Assembly (NCBI GenBank): GCA_963830495.1
Contig: CAWHMS010000004.1
Span: forward strand, 124,001-188,000
Direction: 5' to 3'
Source of the DNA: CAWHMS01 sp963830495
GTDB taxonomy: Bacteria; Actinomycetota; Actinomycetes; Propionibacteriales; Nocardioidaceae
Length of the DNA: 64,000 bases
Each line of letters begins with the position of its first letter. Within the stretch, counting starts at the first letter, position 1. The position numbers were made by a program, and so were the translations under genes. Shown here piece by piece: positions 53,027-61,976 of the stretch. Below the pieces are notes generated by a model. That model did not search any database. It was not told where the DNA came from and saw only the letters and a program-made list of their open reading frames with translations.

Positions 53027-54256
53027 TCACTCGGTCAAGGGCTCGGCGTCGCGCCTGGGTGGCGACGTCTGGTCGGAGGGCGGTCCGCGCATCCCCATCG
53101 CTGTCGCGATCATCGGAAACAGCAGCACAGTGATCGCACCGCCCGCGACGAGGACCGACGCGTTGGTGCTGGACATCTCACCGGCACTCACGGCCACGGC
53201 CGTGACCGCGACGATGATCGGCAGACCTGTCGCTCCGTAGAGCGCGACGCGGAGGCTGTCGTACTGCGACAACCCCGAGGTGGGGCTGTCCAGACCCTGA
53301 CGAGTCTCGAAGTAGATCGGGCCGCCGCGCATCAGCAGGATCATCATCACGAAAAGCACGAGGTCGATCGGCTCGCTGGCGACGGCTCCGGGGTCGATCG
53401 CCATCCCCGAGGCGACGAAGAAGACCGGGATCAGGAAGCCGAAGGCGAGACCGTCGAGCTTGGACTCCAGCCGCTCGTCGCCGCCCGGGAGCGCGCGCCG
53501 CAGGATGAATCCGGCGGCAAACGCAGCCAGCACGGAGTCGAGCTGGAAGGCGGTGGCGATGGCGGTGAGCGCCACCAGCAGCACCAGGGTGAGCCGGACC
53601 GTGGTCTGTCCCGTCGTCTCGGAGCCTGCCCTGATGAGCTGGAGGATGTGGGACCCCTCGCGGCGGATCCTGGTCGGTGCGACAGCGACGAAGACGGCCA
53701 GCAGGGCGAAGACGACGAGAAGGAGCAATGAGGCGATCGGTCCTCGGCTGCCGAGGAGCACCGCGATCGCGATGACCGGGCCGAGCTCTCCCCACGCTCC
53801 ATGGCGGAGGATCGCCGCGCCGAGAGGTGTCGACAACAGTCCGGTGTCCCGCAGGATGGGGAGCAGGGTGCCGAGGGCGGTCGACGTCATGGCGATGGCC
53901 AGCGCGACCTCGTCGTGGATCACTCCCGTGAGGCCGACCAGTGCCACGGCCGACAGGGCGAGACTGAGCGAGACGATCCAGGTTCCCAGGGCGCGACGGC
54001 CGGCGCGACCGGTCAGCTCGGAAAGCTCCAACTCGTAGCCGGCAAGCAGGAAGAGCATGCCGAGGCCGAGCTCGCGGAGCAGGGAGATGGACTCGTCGAT
54101 GGCGGCCAGCTCCAGGGCGAAGGGGCCAATCACGACACCGCCGATGAGGAGCAGTACCACCTCCGGCACCAGCCTGCGCGGGATCATGCCGGCGATCAAC
54201 GGGGCCACGGCACCGCACACCATGATCCAGAACAGCGACGTCACCGACGACGGCAT
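53027..54256 (-). CDS. CPA2-type cation:proton antiporter
   Basis: 409 residues, about 12 TM helices. Segments such as PRRLVPEVVLLLIGGVVIGP, LGLGMLFLLAGYELELSEL and SVLAAFAAGFILRRALPGG match KefB/NhaP-like exchangers. No TrkA-N regulatory domain at the C-terminus. It exchanges K+ or Na+ for protons. ATG 54256 with GAAGGA about 9 nt upstream is preferred over an upstream TTG. Monocistronic. Confidence 0.92.
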   Translation of the reverse strand: MPSSVTSLFWIMVCGAVAPLIAGMIPRRLVPEVVLLLIGGVVIGPFALELAAIDESISLLRELGLGMLFLLAGYELELSELTGRAGRRALGTWIVSLSLALSAVALVGLTGVIHDEVALAIAMTSTALGTLLPILRDTGLLSTPLGAAILRHGAWGELGPVIAIAVLLGSRGPIASLLLLVVFALLAVFVAVAPTRIRREGSHILQLIRAGSETTGQTTVRLTLVLLVALTAIATAFQLDSVLAAFAAGFILRRALPGGDERLESKLDGLAFGFLIPVFFVASGMAIDPGAVASEPIDLVLFVMMILLMRGGPIYFETRQGLDSPTSGLSQYDSLRVALYGATGLPIIVAVTAVAVSAGEMSSTNASVLVAGGAITVLLFPMIATAMGMRGPPSDQTSPPRRDAEPLTE

Positions 54257-54407
54257 CGCGTCAGTCCTTCGATCGTGCAAGAGGGCAGGATGCGTCCAGG
54301 CTGACCAGGGCGGTCAGGTGCACGGTCATTCTCGCGCAGACTGAGTCGGCGCGGGATGCTTTCCGACGGTGTCGTGCCGAGCAGGTCTGGCTGGGGTCCC
54401 TGTTCGG

Positions 54408-55295
54408 TCAGTCGTTGCCGACCAGGACGGATGCCGCCTGTTTGACCGGGAGCGAGGTGGCCGGTCCTGTGCTGGTGAGGTTCTGCGGGATGGTCTGCCA
54501 GCTGCCGCCGTCGACGCGGTAGCGGGCGGTGTAGGTCACGTCGACGCTGAGCGCGAGAGGCGTCGCTGCCTCGGTGGCACGTCGATAGGTGTGCGTGACG
54601 TCCGTCGCCGGGTAGGGCCGACCGGGCGTACTCGTCTGCGTGGTCGAGCCGTCGCCCCAGTGCCAGGTGTACGACGTGGGCTCGATGTTCACGTCGACGG
54701 CGTAACCGATGAGCGTCAGGCTTCGGTCGATCACGCTCGGCTCGGTGTAGAAGGTCGTTTCGAGGTTGACCAGCGTGTAGCCCGGCGCCTGGACGGTGGC
54801 TTCCGGTATGCCAACCTGGCGAACTGCCGAGAGTACGTCGCCCCAAGTGAGCACTCGGCGCTGCCGAACAGGCCCGGCCTCATCGATCCCCCGACACTGC
54901 GCAGTCACGTATTGCCACACGGAGTCGACCGGCCGGCCGCTCGAGTCCGTGACCTGCAGCGAGTACAGCCACATGAGCTGTTGGGTGGGGTCAGAGCAGG
55001 ATTGGGCCGCCGTACACGTGATCTGCCATTGGTCTGCCGCTGGATCGCTGCTCCCTGTCGGGATTGCCGCGACACAACCAGGTACCCACACATATCGGGC
55101 CACTGCGTTAGCCGCGGAAATGGAGCCGGAGGGATCTGTGCCCTCATCACCATGACCAGCTCCTTGACTCGACTCACATGCGGCGATCACATACGGATCA
55201 TCGGCTTGAGCCTCGCAACCCGAGCCCGCGACAGCGGGCTGTGCGAATCCACAGGCAACGATGAAACAGGACAAGATGCCGCACCGAGCGATCAT
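54408..55295 (-). CDS. secreted PKD-domain protein
   Basis: 295 residues. A signal peptide (CGILSCFIVACGFAQPAVAG) is followed by a region with several cysteines (AACESSQG, ITCTAAQSC). A PKD fold lies near residue 210 (PTSYTWHWGDGSTTQTS, the WxWGDG core). PKD domains mediate surface interactions. The ATG overlaps the stop of the DUF6318 gene (ATGA), so the two are co-expressed. Function unknown; no catalytic motif. Confidence 0.82.
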   Translation of the reverse strand: MIARCGILSCFIVACGFAQPAVAGSGCEAQADDPYVIAACESSQGAGHGDEGTDPSGSISAANAVARYVWVPGCVAAIPTGSSDPAADQWQITCTAAQSCSDPTQQLMWLYSLQVTDSSGRPVDSVWQYVTAQCRGIDEAGPVRQRRVLTWGDVLSAVRQVGIPEATVQAPGYTLVNLETTFYTEPSVIDRSLTLIGYAVDVNIEPTSYTWHWGDGSTTQTSTPGRPYPATDVTHTYRRATEAATPLALSVDVTYTARYRVDGGSWQTIPQNLTSTGPATSLPVKQAASVLVGND

Positions 55296-55888
55296 GACAA
55301 GACCTCTAGCTGCGAGATCTTCCAGGTGGAGTTGCGCCAGGCTAGATCAAGGTCGAGGTGAAGCGTTGATGCGTCGATGTTTCTCACCCGCGCACCAGCA
55401 GATCGCTTCAGGCGACCCCTATCCAGCGTTACTACGACTTGGATGATTGGATTTGCTTCCGCAGTTCCAGGGATTAGTGTCATGACCTTTACCGTCCATT
55501 CCGCTCCCTCCTTGTAGCCACCCGCTCGAGCAATGTCATCGATGGCATCAGCGCCGGAGTTGCAGGCATCGCATCCGGGCAGGGCGACAGAGCGCAAGTC
55601 TGAGGTATTCAACGAATCCCAGGAGTAGTTGACCAGATCCACGTAGTGGCGGACGAAGGCTTTGGCGCCGGCGCGGGTCTGTTGCTTCGCGGCCGCCGGG
55701 AGGGTCGGGGCGTCCGCTGTCGGCTCGCTGGACTGGGACGGAGTGGGTGACGACGAAGCCGTATCGGACGGAGACGGCTCGGGGCCTGTCGGCGTGGTGG
55801 GGCCGGCGGACGACTCGTCGTCGCAACCGGCAAGCGGGACCGTCAGCACGGCTACCGCGGACAGAGTCGCGGCAAGTCGACGGATCAA
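55292..55888 (-). CDS. DUF6318 lipoprotein
   Basis: 198 residues. A lipobox is visible at VPLAGCDD (residues 17-24), then a Ser/Pro/Thr linker and a globular domain with AFVRHYVDLVNYSWDSLNTS and GCDACNSG, features of DUF6318. Start is TTG 55888 with a strong SD (GGAGGT, 5 nt), which explains why no ATG is found. It is attached to the outer face of the membrane. Paired with the PKD protein downstream. Confidence 0.85.
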   Translation of the reverse strand: MIRRLAATLSAVAVLTVPLAGCDDESSAGPTTPTGPEPSPSDTASSSPTPSQSSEPTADAPTLPAAAKQQTRAGAKAFVRHYVDLVNYSWDSLNTSDLRSVALPGCDACNSGADAIDDIARAGGYKEGAEWTVKVMTLIPGTAEANPIIQVVVTLDRGRLKRSAGARVRNIDASTLHLDLDLAWRNSTWKISQLEVLS

Positions 55889-56054
55889 GAAGACCTCCGG
55901 GGGTGCGACGAAGCTGGGCCTAACTTAGGCGACCACATGACATATCGGCCACTGGTCATGATGACCCTGTGGACGGAGTCGGCACAGCCCGGCAGACACC
56001 AACGCAGCCGTTGATGCAGGTGACACCCTTGGCAGCGGCCAGCGCCAAGCCAGA

Positions 56055-56375
56055 TCACGCATGGTCCAGGCAGCGGGTGGCCCACGGTCGGGCCTCCAAC
56101 CTGCCCGCGCCGATGTCCCGCGCGCATACGTCGCAGAAGCCATAGCTGCCCTCGGCCAACTTCTCCTCTGCGCGCACCACCGCGGCGAGCAGGCGCTGCA
56201 ACTCGTCGTGAGCCGGCACGGCGGCCAGACGGTCGACTGCCTGACTCGTGCCCTCACCGACACGCTTGCCGAAGGAGATGCTGCCGATCTCCTGAGGCGG
56301 TGCAGCCATGGCTGCCAGCTGCTCCTCGAGTTGAGCTCGCTTCGTGGCCAGCTGGGACGCCGTACTCGTCGACAC
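56055..56375 (-). CDS. DksA/TraR-type zinc-finger protein
   Basis: 106 residues. Coiled-coil N-terminal half (TKRAQLEEQLAAM) and a C-terminal zinc finger: GFCDVCARDI...ATRCLDHA, with three Cys and a His where DksA has four Cys. Such proteins bind RNA polymerase's secondary channel. GTG 56375 lies 7 nt after TACCGT; the longer frame upstream is Arg-rich and lacks a start signal. No operon partner is apparent. Confidence 0.88.
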   Translation of the reverse strand: MSTSTASQLATKRAQLEEQLAAMAAPPQEIGSISFGKRVGEGTSQAVDRLAAVPAHDELQRLLAAVVRAEEKLAEGSYGFCDVCARDIGAGRLEARPWATRCLDHA

Positions 56376-56382
56376 GCCAACC

Positions 56383-56388
56383 ACGGTA
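56383..56388 (-). promoter_or_regulatory. -10 box of a leaderless promoter
   Basis: Minus-strand TACCGT, then 7 nt to GTG 56375 of the DksA-like gene; no SD between. Confidence 0.45.
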
Positions 56389-56466
56389 GCCCGATGGGTC
56401 TCGCGGCCTGGCGGCCCGCCGTCACGGAGCGCGGCGAGCCGCCGAGCGGCGATGGCCGTCTGTGCG

Positions 56467-57273
56467 CTAGCCGGCCTTCTCCGCCTGCCAGTTGAAGTAG
56501 AGCGTGGCACACGACACGGCCGGCCCGAGAACGCCGACCTGGCGACCGACGCCGTACCCGATCAACAGGCCCCCGCCACACAAGAGCAGCGTGCGCTGCT
56601 CCACCTGCAGTCTGGGGAACTGGTCGATGCACTCACCAACGGCGAACGGCATGGCCGGCGTCACCAGCGGGAACATGCAGGTGATGCCGAACTTGAACTC
56701 CTGCCAGCAGGGAACCCACCAGTTACCGCAGTCCGGCCAGCCCCACGACGCCTGCTGCGGCGTGGAGACGCTGCGCGGAAGCTCCGCGGAGGCGGCGGGG
56801 TCACGAGGGCTCGTCAACGGGGTACCCATCGAGCCGTAGCGCCGCAGCCATGCCTTCCGGTAGGTCCGTTTCATCGCTGGCTGCTTCCGCGGCGACAGCT
56901 GACGCCACTCACTCCGGTCGCCGCGCTCCCGCTGCTCGACGCGGTCGGTCTGCCGGAACGATCGCGACAGCAACCGGTGACAGGTCTTCGCGCGGACGCC
57001 ACCGCCCTTGCGACACCACCGCTCGAATCCCCGCGGATACGAGGGGTAGTCGGCGGTCGAGGAGGCGGCGGCCGCTGCCGCGACAGCAGAAGGCGCCGCT
57101 GATCCGGATGACGACGCTCCTGGAGAGGCCGAGGGCACGGGGCCGGCGGACCAGGCGAGGTCCGAGCTCGATGCCCGGACTCCGTCTGCCTCCCGCGCCG
57201 CCCAGATCGCCACCGCGATCATCAGGGCGCCGACCAGCAGCCCGGCGAGGGCGCCGCGCACTTTGTTGCTCAT
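56467..57273 (-). CDS. single-pass exported protein of unknown function
   Basis: 268 residues from ATG 57273 (SD GGAGGTG, 4-5 nt). A signal anchor GALAGLLVGALMIAVAIWAA is followed by a Ser/Ala/Pro-rich linker. An exported domain then has several cysteines (FERWCRKGG, KTCHRLLSR, WWVPCWQEF, GITCMFPL, LLLCGGG, VSCATLYF), which suggest disulfides. Two hydrophobic patches near the C-terminus could be further membrane segments. No family recognised. Confidence 0.7.
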   Translation of the reverse strand: MSNKVRGALAGLLVGALMIAVAIWAAREADGVRASSSDLAWSAGPVPSASPGASSSGSAAPSAVAAAAAASSTADYPSYPRGFERWCRKGGGVRAKTCHRLLSRSFRQTDRVEQRERGDRSEWRQLSPRKQPAMKRTYRKAWLRRYGSMGTPLTSPRDPAASAELPRSVSTPQQASWGWPDCGNWWVPCWQEFKFGITCMFPLVTPAMPFAVGECIDQFPRLQVEQRTLLLCGGGLLIGYGVGRQVGVLGPAVSCATLYFNWQAEKAG

Positions 57274-57538
57274 GCGGCACCTCCGCTCTCCGTCGTCGTC
57301 GGGCAGAGTGACCGCGCTCGGAGCGGCGGCGGCGGGGACGGGTTTCGTTGATGACAGACGGCGTGGTGCGCTGATGCGCACGGCGACGTACGTCGCATGG
57401 TTCCTCCAAGGGTCAGGCGGCCGGCTCGGTGCGCCGACCGCAGTGCGAGACCCCCGGGACTCAGTCGCCGGGTGGCGGACTGGTCCACTGGGAGGACGGT
57501 AGGACGATGCGCCGACAGTCGTGCGGGAGCTGCACCCG

Positions 57539-57544
57539 TAGCCT
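57539..57544 (+). promoter_or_regulatory. -10 box of a leaderless promoter
   Basis: TAGCCT, then 7 nt, then ATG 57552. A GGAGGG lies only 1 nt before that ATG, too close to act as an SD, so leaderless initiation is favoured. Confidence 0.5.
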
Positions 57545-57551
57545 GGAGGGA

Positions 57552-58166
57552 ATGAGTGCTGATCCGCTGCCACGGCTGCAGTCGGCCAACGCCCACTTCG
57601 TGACGCCGCAGTTGCTGGTCGGTGGCGACCTCGACTGGGACACGGCAGTCGCTGTCGAGCAGCTCCGCGAGCTGGTGAACTCCGGCGTCACGCGCATCAT
57701 CGACACCCGGATCGAGGCCGAGGACGCCGACCTGGTTGCGCGCTTCGCCGAGGTGAGCCGGGTCGACCTCGACTACCACCGCCACGGCATCGACGACGCG
57801 GGGCAACGCGTCCCTGCTGAGTGGTTCGACGACTGCGTCGGCGTTGCGCTCGACGCGATCGACGCTGGCGGCGTGGTGCTGACGCACTGCCACATGGGCA
57901 TCAATCGCGGACCCTCGCTCGGGTACGCCGTCATGCTCGCCCAGGGCTGGGACCCGCTCGACGCGCTCGCACGCATCGTCGAGGTGCGCCCCATCTCGTA
58001 CGTCGCCTACGCCGAGGACGCGCTCTCGTGGCACCACACCCGAGCCAGTAGCTCGCCCGAGGCACTAGCCGCCGATCTGGACCGGATGGCGACCTGGCGG
58101 AGCGAGCACGGGCTCGATCTGCTCGCTGTGCTGCGCCTCACCCGGCCGAGCGACCCGCCGACCTGA
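57552..58166 (+). CDS. protein-tyrosine/dual-specificity phosphatase
   Basis: 204 residues from ATG 57552. The P-loop VLTHCHMGINRGPSL carries the Cx5R motif (HCHMGINR) with the catalytic Cys and Arg, and an upstream Asp in YHRHGIDDAGQ may be the general acid. It removes phosphate from Tyr/Ser/Thr or from other phosphoesters. Position and leaderless start suggest independent expression. Substrate unknown. Confidence 0.88.
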   Translation: MSADPLPRLQSANAHFVTPQLLVGGDLDWDTAVAVEQLRELVNSGVTRIIDTRIEAEDADLVARFAEVSRVDLDYHRHGIDDAGQRVPAEWFDDCVGVALDAIDAGGVVLTHCHMGINRGPSLGYAVMLAQGWDPLDALARIVEVRPISYVAYAEDALSWHHTRASSSPEALAADLDRMATWRSEHGLDLLAVLRLTRPSDPPT

Positions 58167-58201
58167 GTCGCTCGCCGGCTCGCCGACGTGGTGTCCTGAA
58201 A

Positions 58202-60061
58202 TCAGGCGCGGGCGCCGCCGCGCATGGCCGCGCCACGAGTCAACGCACCGTCGAGGGTGATCGCAGAGTTGATCAACGCGAGGTGGGTGAAGGCCTGCGG
58301 GAAGTTGCCGAGCTGCTCGCCGGTCAAGGCGATCTCCTCGGAGAACAGCCCGAGGTGGTTGGCGTAGGTCAGCATCTTCTCGAACGTCAACCGCGCCTCT
58401 TCCAGTCGGCCCGCGCGGGCCAGCGCGTCGACGTAGTTGAAGGTGCACAGCGAGAAGGTGCCTTCGTCACCGATCAGACCGTCCGGCGACGCAGCAGGAT
58501 CGTACCGATACACGAGGCTATCGGTGACGAGCTCATGATCCATTGCCTCGAGCGTCGAGCTCCACATCGGGTCGGTCGGTGAGATGAAGCCGACGGTGGC
58601 GAGGCGGAGGTTAGAGCTGTCCAGGACCGCCGATCCGTAGTGCTGGACGAAGGCCTTGCGTGTCGTGCTCCAACCGCGATCCATGACCTGGGCGTAGATG
58701 GCATCGCGCGCCCCGGCCCATCGACTGATTGCCGCCGGTCGGCCGTAGATCTCCGCCAACCGGATCGCCCGGTCGAAGGCGACCCAGCTCATTACGCGCC
58801 CGTAGGTGTAGTCCTTCTTGCCGCCGCGACTCTCCCAGATGCCCTCGCCGGGCTGGTCCCAGTTGTCGACCAGCCAGTCGACCATGCCACTGATCCCGAT
58901 CCAGGCCCGATGGCTGATCCCGATCCCGCGTTCGCTGGCGAAGTAGATGCTGTCGAGTGCCTCGCCGAAGATGTCCAACTGGACCTGGGTGGCCGCGCCG
59001 TTCCCGATCCGGACCGGACGTGAGTCGCGGTAGCCCTCCCAATGGTCCAGCGTCTCCTCCGTCAGGTCACTCGACCCGTCCACGCGGTACATGATGTCGA
59101 GCGGTCGTCCCGAGGCGCCCTTGGCGGAGGCCAGCCGGTCACCCAGCCAATCGACGAAGGCGGCAGCCTCTTCGGTGAAGCCCAGACCGAGCAAGGCGTA
59201 CACAGAGAACGAGGCATCGCGGACCCAGGTGTAGCGGTAGTCCCAGTTGCGCTCGCCGCCGAGCTGCTCGGGCAGACCGGCAGTGGGCGCGGCGACCAGA
59301 GCCCCGGTCGGCGCATAGGTCATCAGCTTCAAAGCCAGCGCCGAGCGGTGCACCGCCTCACGCCAACGGCCGGTGTACGTCGACTGACCGAGCCACGAGC
59401 GCCAGTAGGCCACGGCGTCGTCGAACATCGCCTGGAACTCCGCCACCCCGATCTCGCGCGGCGGACCGGTGGCCGCGCTCTCCAACACCATCCCTCTAAG
59501 CTGGTTCGCCTCGAGCCGCACCGTCATCGCGATGTCCTGGGAGTCGAGAAGCTCGATCTGCCTGAGTCGCTCGTCGCCGGGCTCGCGCACCGGATGCAGG
59601 GTGAAGGATTGCTGTCCGTCGTCGAAGACCACGCCGTGTTCCGAGACATGCGTCTCGTGCCGCGTGCGGCCGTAGTCGAATCTGGGCTTGAGGGAGATCC
59701 GGAAATTCATGGATCCGCGGACGCAGCGAACCATCCGGACCAGATGGTGGTTGTCCGTTGCCTCCCTGCCTGCCAGCGGAACCATGAAGTCAGTGACCTC
59801 ACCGACACCCTCCTCGGTGAGGAAACGCGTGATCAGGATGGCGGTATCGGGCAGGTACAGCTGCTTGCTCCTGTACTCGTCGGTTGCCGGACCGATCTTG
59901 AACTCACCACCGTTGTGCCGGTCGAGAAGAGACCCGAACACGCTGGGGGAGTCGATCCTGGGCAGGCAGAGCCAGTCGATCGTTCCGTCGGTCGCCACCA
60001 GGGCGGCGGTCTGCAGATCTCCGATCAGCCCGTGCTCGGCGATCGGCGGGTGCTCGTCCAT
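58202..60061 (-). CDS. GH15-family glycoside hydrolase (glucoamylase/trehalase-like)
   Basis: 619 residues. N-terminal beta-sandwich (LIGDLQTAALVATDGTIDWL, the usual GH15 opening) and an (alpha/alpha)6 barrel with GERNWDYRYTWVRDASFSVY, the carboxylate-bearing IWESRGGKKDYTYGRVMSW, and a second catalytic region GDEGTFSLCTFNYVDALARA. The length and architecture match actinobacterial GH15 enzymes, some of which are trehalases. ATG 60061 has a weak SD (GAGGA, 10 nt). Divergent from the redox operon. Confidence 0.93.
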   Translation of the reverse strand: MDEHPPIAEHGLIGDLQTAALVATDGTIDWLCLPRIDSPSVFGSLLDRHNGGEFKIGPATDEYRSKQLYLPDTAILITRFLTEEGVGEVTDFMVPLAGREATDNHHLVRMVRCVRGSMNFRISLKPRFDYGRTRHETHVSEHGVVFDDGQQSFTLHPVREPGDERLRQIELLDSQDIAMTVRLEANQLRGMVLESAATGPPREIGVAEFQAMFDDAVAYWRSWLGQSTYTGRWREAVHRSALALKLMTYAPTGALVAAPTAGLPEQLGGERNWDYRYTWVRDASFSVYALLGLGFTEEAAAFVDWLGDRLASAKGASGRPLDIMYRVDGSSDLTEETLDHWEGYRDSRPVRIGNGAATQVQLDIFGEALDSIYFASERGIGISHRAWIGISGMVDWLVDNWDQPGEGIWESRGGKKDYTYGRVMSWVAFDRAIRLAEIYGRPAAISRWAGARDAIYAQVMDRGWSTTRKAFVQHYGSAVLDSSNLRLATVGFISPTDPMWSSTLEAMDHELVTDSLVYRYDPAASPDGLIGDEGTFSLCTFNYVDALARAGRLEEARLTFEKMLTYANHLGLFSEEIALTGEQLGNFPQAFTHLALINSAITLDGALTRGAAMRGGARA

Positions 60062-60293
60062 GGTTGTCACGTCCTCTCTGCTGTCTGCCCAGTGTCGAGG
60101 CCCGAAATGGCCTTCGGCATCACCCGGGACAGGTGGTTGCTGGCCGGAGATCCAAGCGCCGACGCCGCCTTGGGGCCGCGGGTCTGCTGGTCGAGCGCTG
60201 CAGTGACGGCAGCAGGCCCGATCCGGCGGCTGCTCTGGGCACCTGCCTAGGATGGATCGCGCACCACCTTCCTCCTTCCACGAGGGCTGCCTC

Positions 60294-61976
60294 ATGACGG
60301 TTGCTGAAGAGTCGACCGAGCAGCGCCCGGTCATCGTCACGGTCGACGACGACCCCAGCGTGTCCCGCGCGGTGGCGCGCGACCTCCGCCGCGAGTACGG
60401 CGAGCGCTGCCGGATCGTGCGGGGCGAGAGTGGTCAGCAGACGCTCGACGCGCTGCGCGAGCTCAAGCTGCGCGGCGAGCAAGTCGCGGTGATCCTGGCC
60501 GACTACCGGATGCCGCAGATGAACGGCATCGAGTTCCTCGAGCAGGCGATGGACGTGTTCCCGTTTGCGCGCCGGGTGTTGCTCACCGCGTACGCCGACA
60601 CCGACGCCGCCATCGATGCCATCAACCTCGTCGACGTCGACCACTACCTGCTCAAGCCGTGGGACCCACCTGAGGAGAAGCTCTATCCCATCGTGACCGG
60701 GCTGGTCGAGGCCTGGCAGGGATCTCATCGCGAGGCCGTGCCCGAGACGAAGGTCGTGGGCCACCGCTGGTCGGCCCGCTCCTTCGAGGTGCGGGACTTC
60801 CTGGCTCGCAACCGGGTGCCTTATCGGTGGTACGGCGCCGACGAGCCCGAGGGCGCGAGGCTCCTTGCCGCGGCGGAGGTGGACGCAGCGGCCGTTCCCC
60901 TTGTCATCACGGGGACGGGCGACGTTTTGGTCTCGCCCGAAGACTGGGAGCTGGCGACCAACGTGGGCCTGAGCACCGACCCGGCCTCGGACTTCTACGA
61001 CGTCGTCGTCGTGGGCGGCGGCCCGGCCGGCTTGGGGGCGGCTGTCTACGCCGCCTCCGAGGGGTTGCGGACGGTGCTGGTCGAGCGCACCGCCACGGGA
61101 GGACAGGCCGGCCAGAGTTCCCGGATCGAGAACTACCTGGGCTTCCCCGACGGCATCTCCGGGTCGCAGCTCGCCGAGCGGGCCCGGCGACAGGTGGTGA
61201 AGTTCGGCGCTGAGGTGATCAACGCCCGTGACGTCGCTGCGGTCGAGAGTCGAGGCGCGGCGCGCGTCGTACGCTTCGCCGATGGCGGCACGCTCGAGGC
61301 GCACACCACGATCCTGGCGACCGGCGTCTCCTACCGTCAGCTGGCGTCGCCGGGCTGCTCGGCGCTGACGGGCCGCGGCATCTACTACGGAGCTGCGCTC
61401 ACCGAGGCAGCGAGCTGCGCGGGGGAGGACGTGTACGTCGTCGGCGGCGCCAACAGCGCCGGTCAGGCGGCAGTGTTCCTCGCCCGCCAGGCCGGCACCG
61501 TCACGATCCTGGTGCGGGGCGAGTCGCTGGCAGATTCGATGTCGTCGTACCTGATCGAGCAGATCGCGCAGACCCCCAACATCGTCGTGCGCACCCGCAC
61601 CAGCGTCGTGGAGGCGCTCGGCGAGGATCACCTGGAGGAGCTGACGCTGCACGACGCCGCCACCGGCGAGGACCACAAGGTCAACACCCAGTGGATGTTC
61701 GTCTTCATCGGCGCGGTCCCGAGCACCGGGTGGCTGGACGATGCGGTCATCCGCGACGACCACGGCTTCGTCGTGACCGGCCCTGACCTGCTCGTCGACG
61801 GCGAACAGCCCCAGTGGTGGCCGTTGGAACGGCCGCCGTACCACCTGGAGACCAGCGTGCCAGGCATCTTCGTGGCCGGGGACGTCCGATCCGACTCGGT
61901 GAAGCGGGTCGCGTCGGCCGTTGGCGAAGGCGCCATGGCCGTCATGCTCGTCCACCGCTACCTCGCGAGGCTCTAG
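60294..61976 (+). CDS. response regulator fused to TrxR-like FAD oxidoreductase without CxxC
   Basis: 560 residues. Receiver domain 12-130: acidic pocket VDDD (17-20), phospho-acceptor Asp70 in VILADYRMP, conserved Lys in LLKPW. Middle linker with a thioredoxin-like fold (about 150-220). C-terminal FAD/NAD(P)-binding reductase: VVVVGGGPAGLGAAVYAASE, the ILATGVSYRQL ATG motif, and VYVVGGANSAGQAAVFLARQ. The CATC-type redox disulfide of true thioredoxin reductase is replaced by GIYYGAALTEAASC. First gene of a three-gene operon with the histidine kinase and UBP finger. It may transduce redox state to signalling. Confidence 0.93.
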   Translation: MTVAEESTEQRPVIVTVDDDPSVSRAVARDLRREYGERCRIVRGESGQQTLDALRELKLRGEQVAVILADYRMPQMNGIEFLEQAMDVFPFARRVLLTAYADTDAAIDAINLVDVDHYLLKPWDPPEEKLYPIVTGLVEAWQGSHREAVPETKVVGHRWSARSFEVRDFLARNRVPYRWYGADEPEGARLLAAAEVDAAAVPLVITGTGDVLVSPEDWELATNVGLSTDPASDFYDVVVVGGGPAGLGAAVYAASEGLRTVLVERTATGGQAGQSSRIENYLGFPDGISGSQLAERARRQVVKFGAEVINARDVAAVESRGAARVVRFADGGTLEAHTTILATGVSYRQLASPGCSALTGRGIYYGAALTEAASCAGEDVYVVGGANSAGQAAVFLARQAGTVTILVRGESLADSMSSYLIEQIAQTPNIVVRTRTSVVEALGEDHLEELTLHDAATGEDHKVNTQWMFVFIGAVPSTGWLDDAVIRDDHGFVVTGPDLLVDGEQPQWWPLERPPYHLETSVPGIFVAGDVRSDSVKRVASAVGEGAMAVMLVHRYLARL

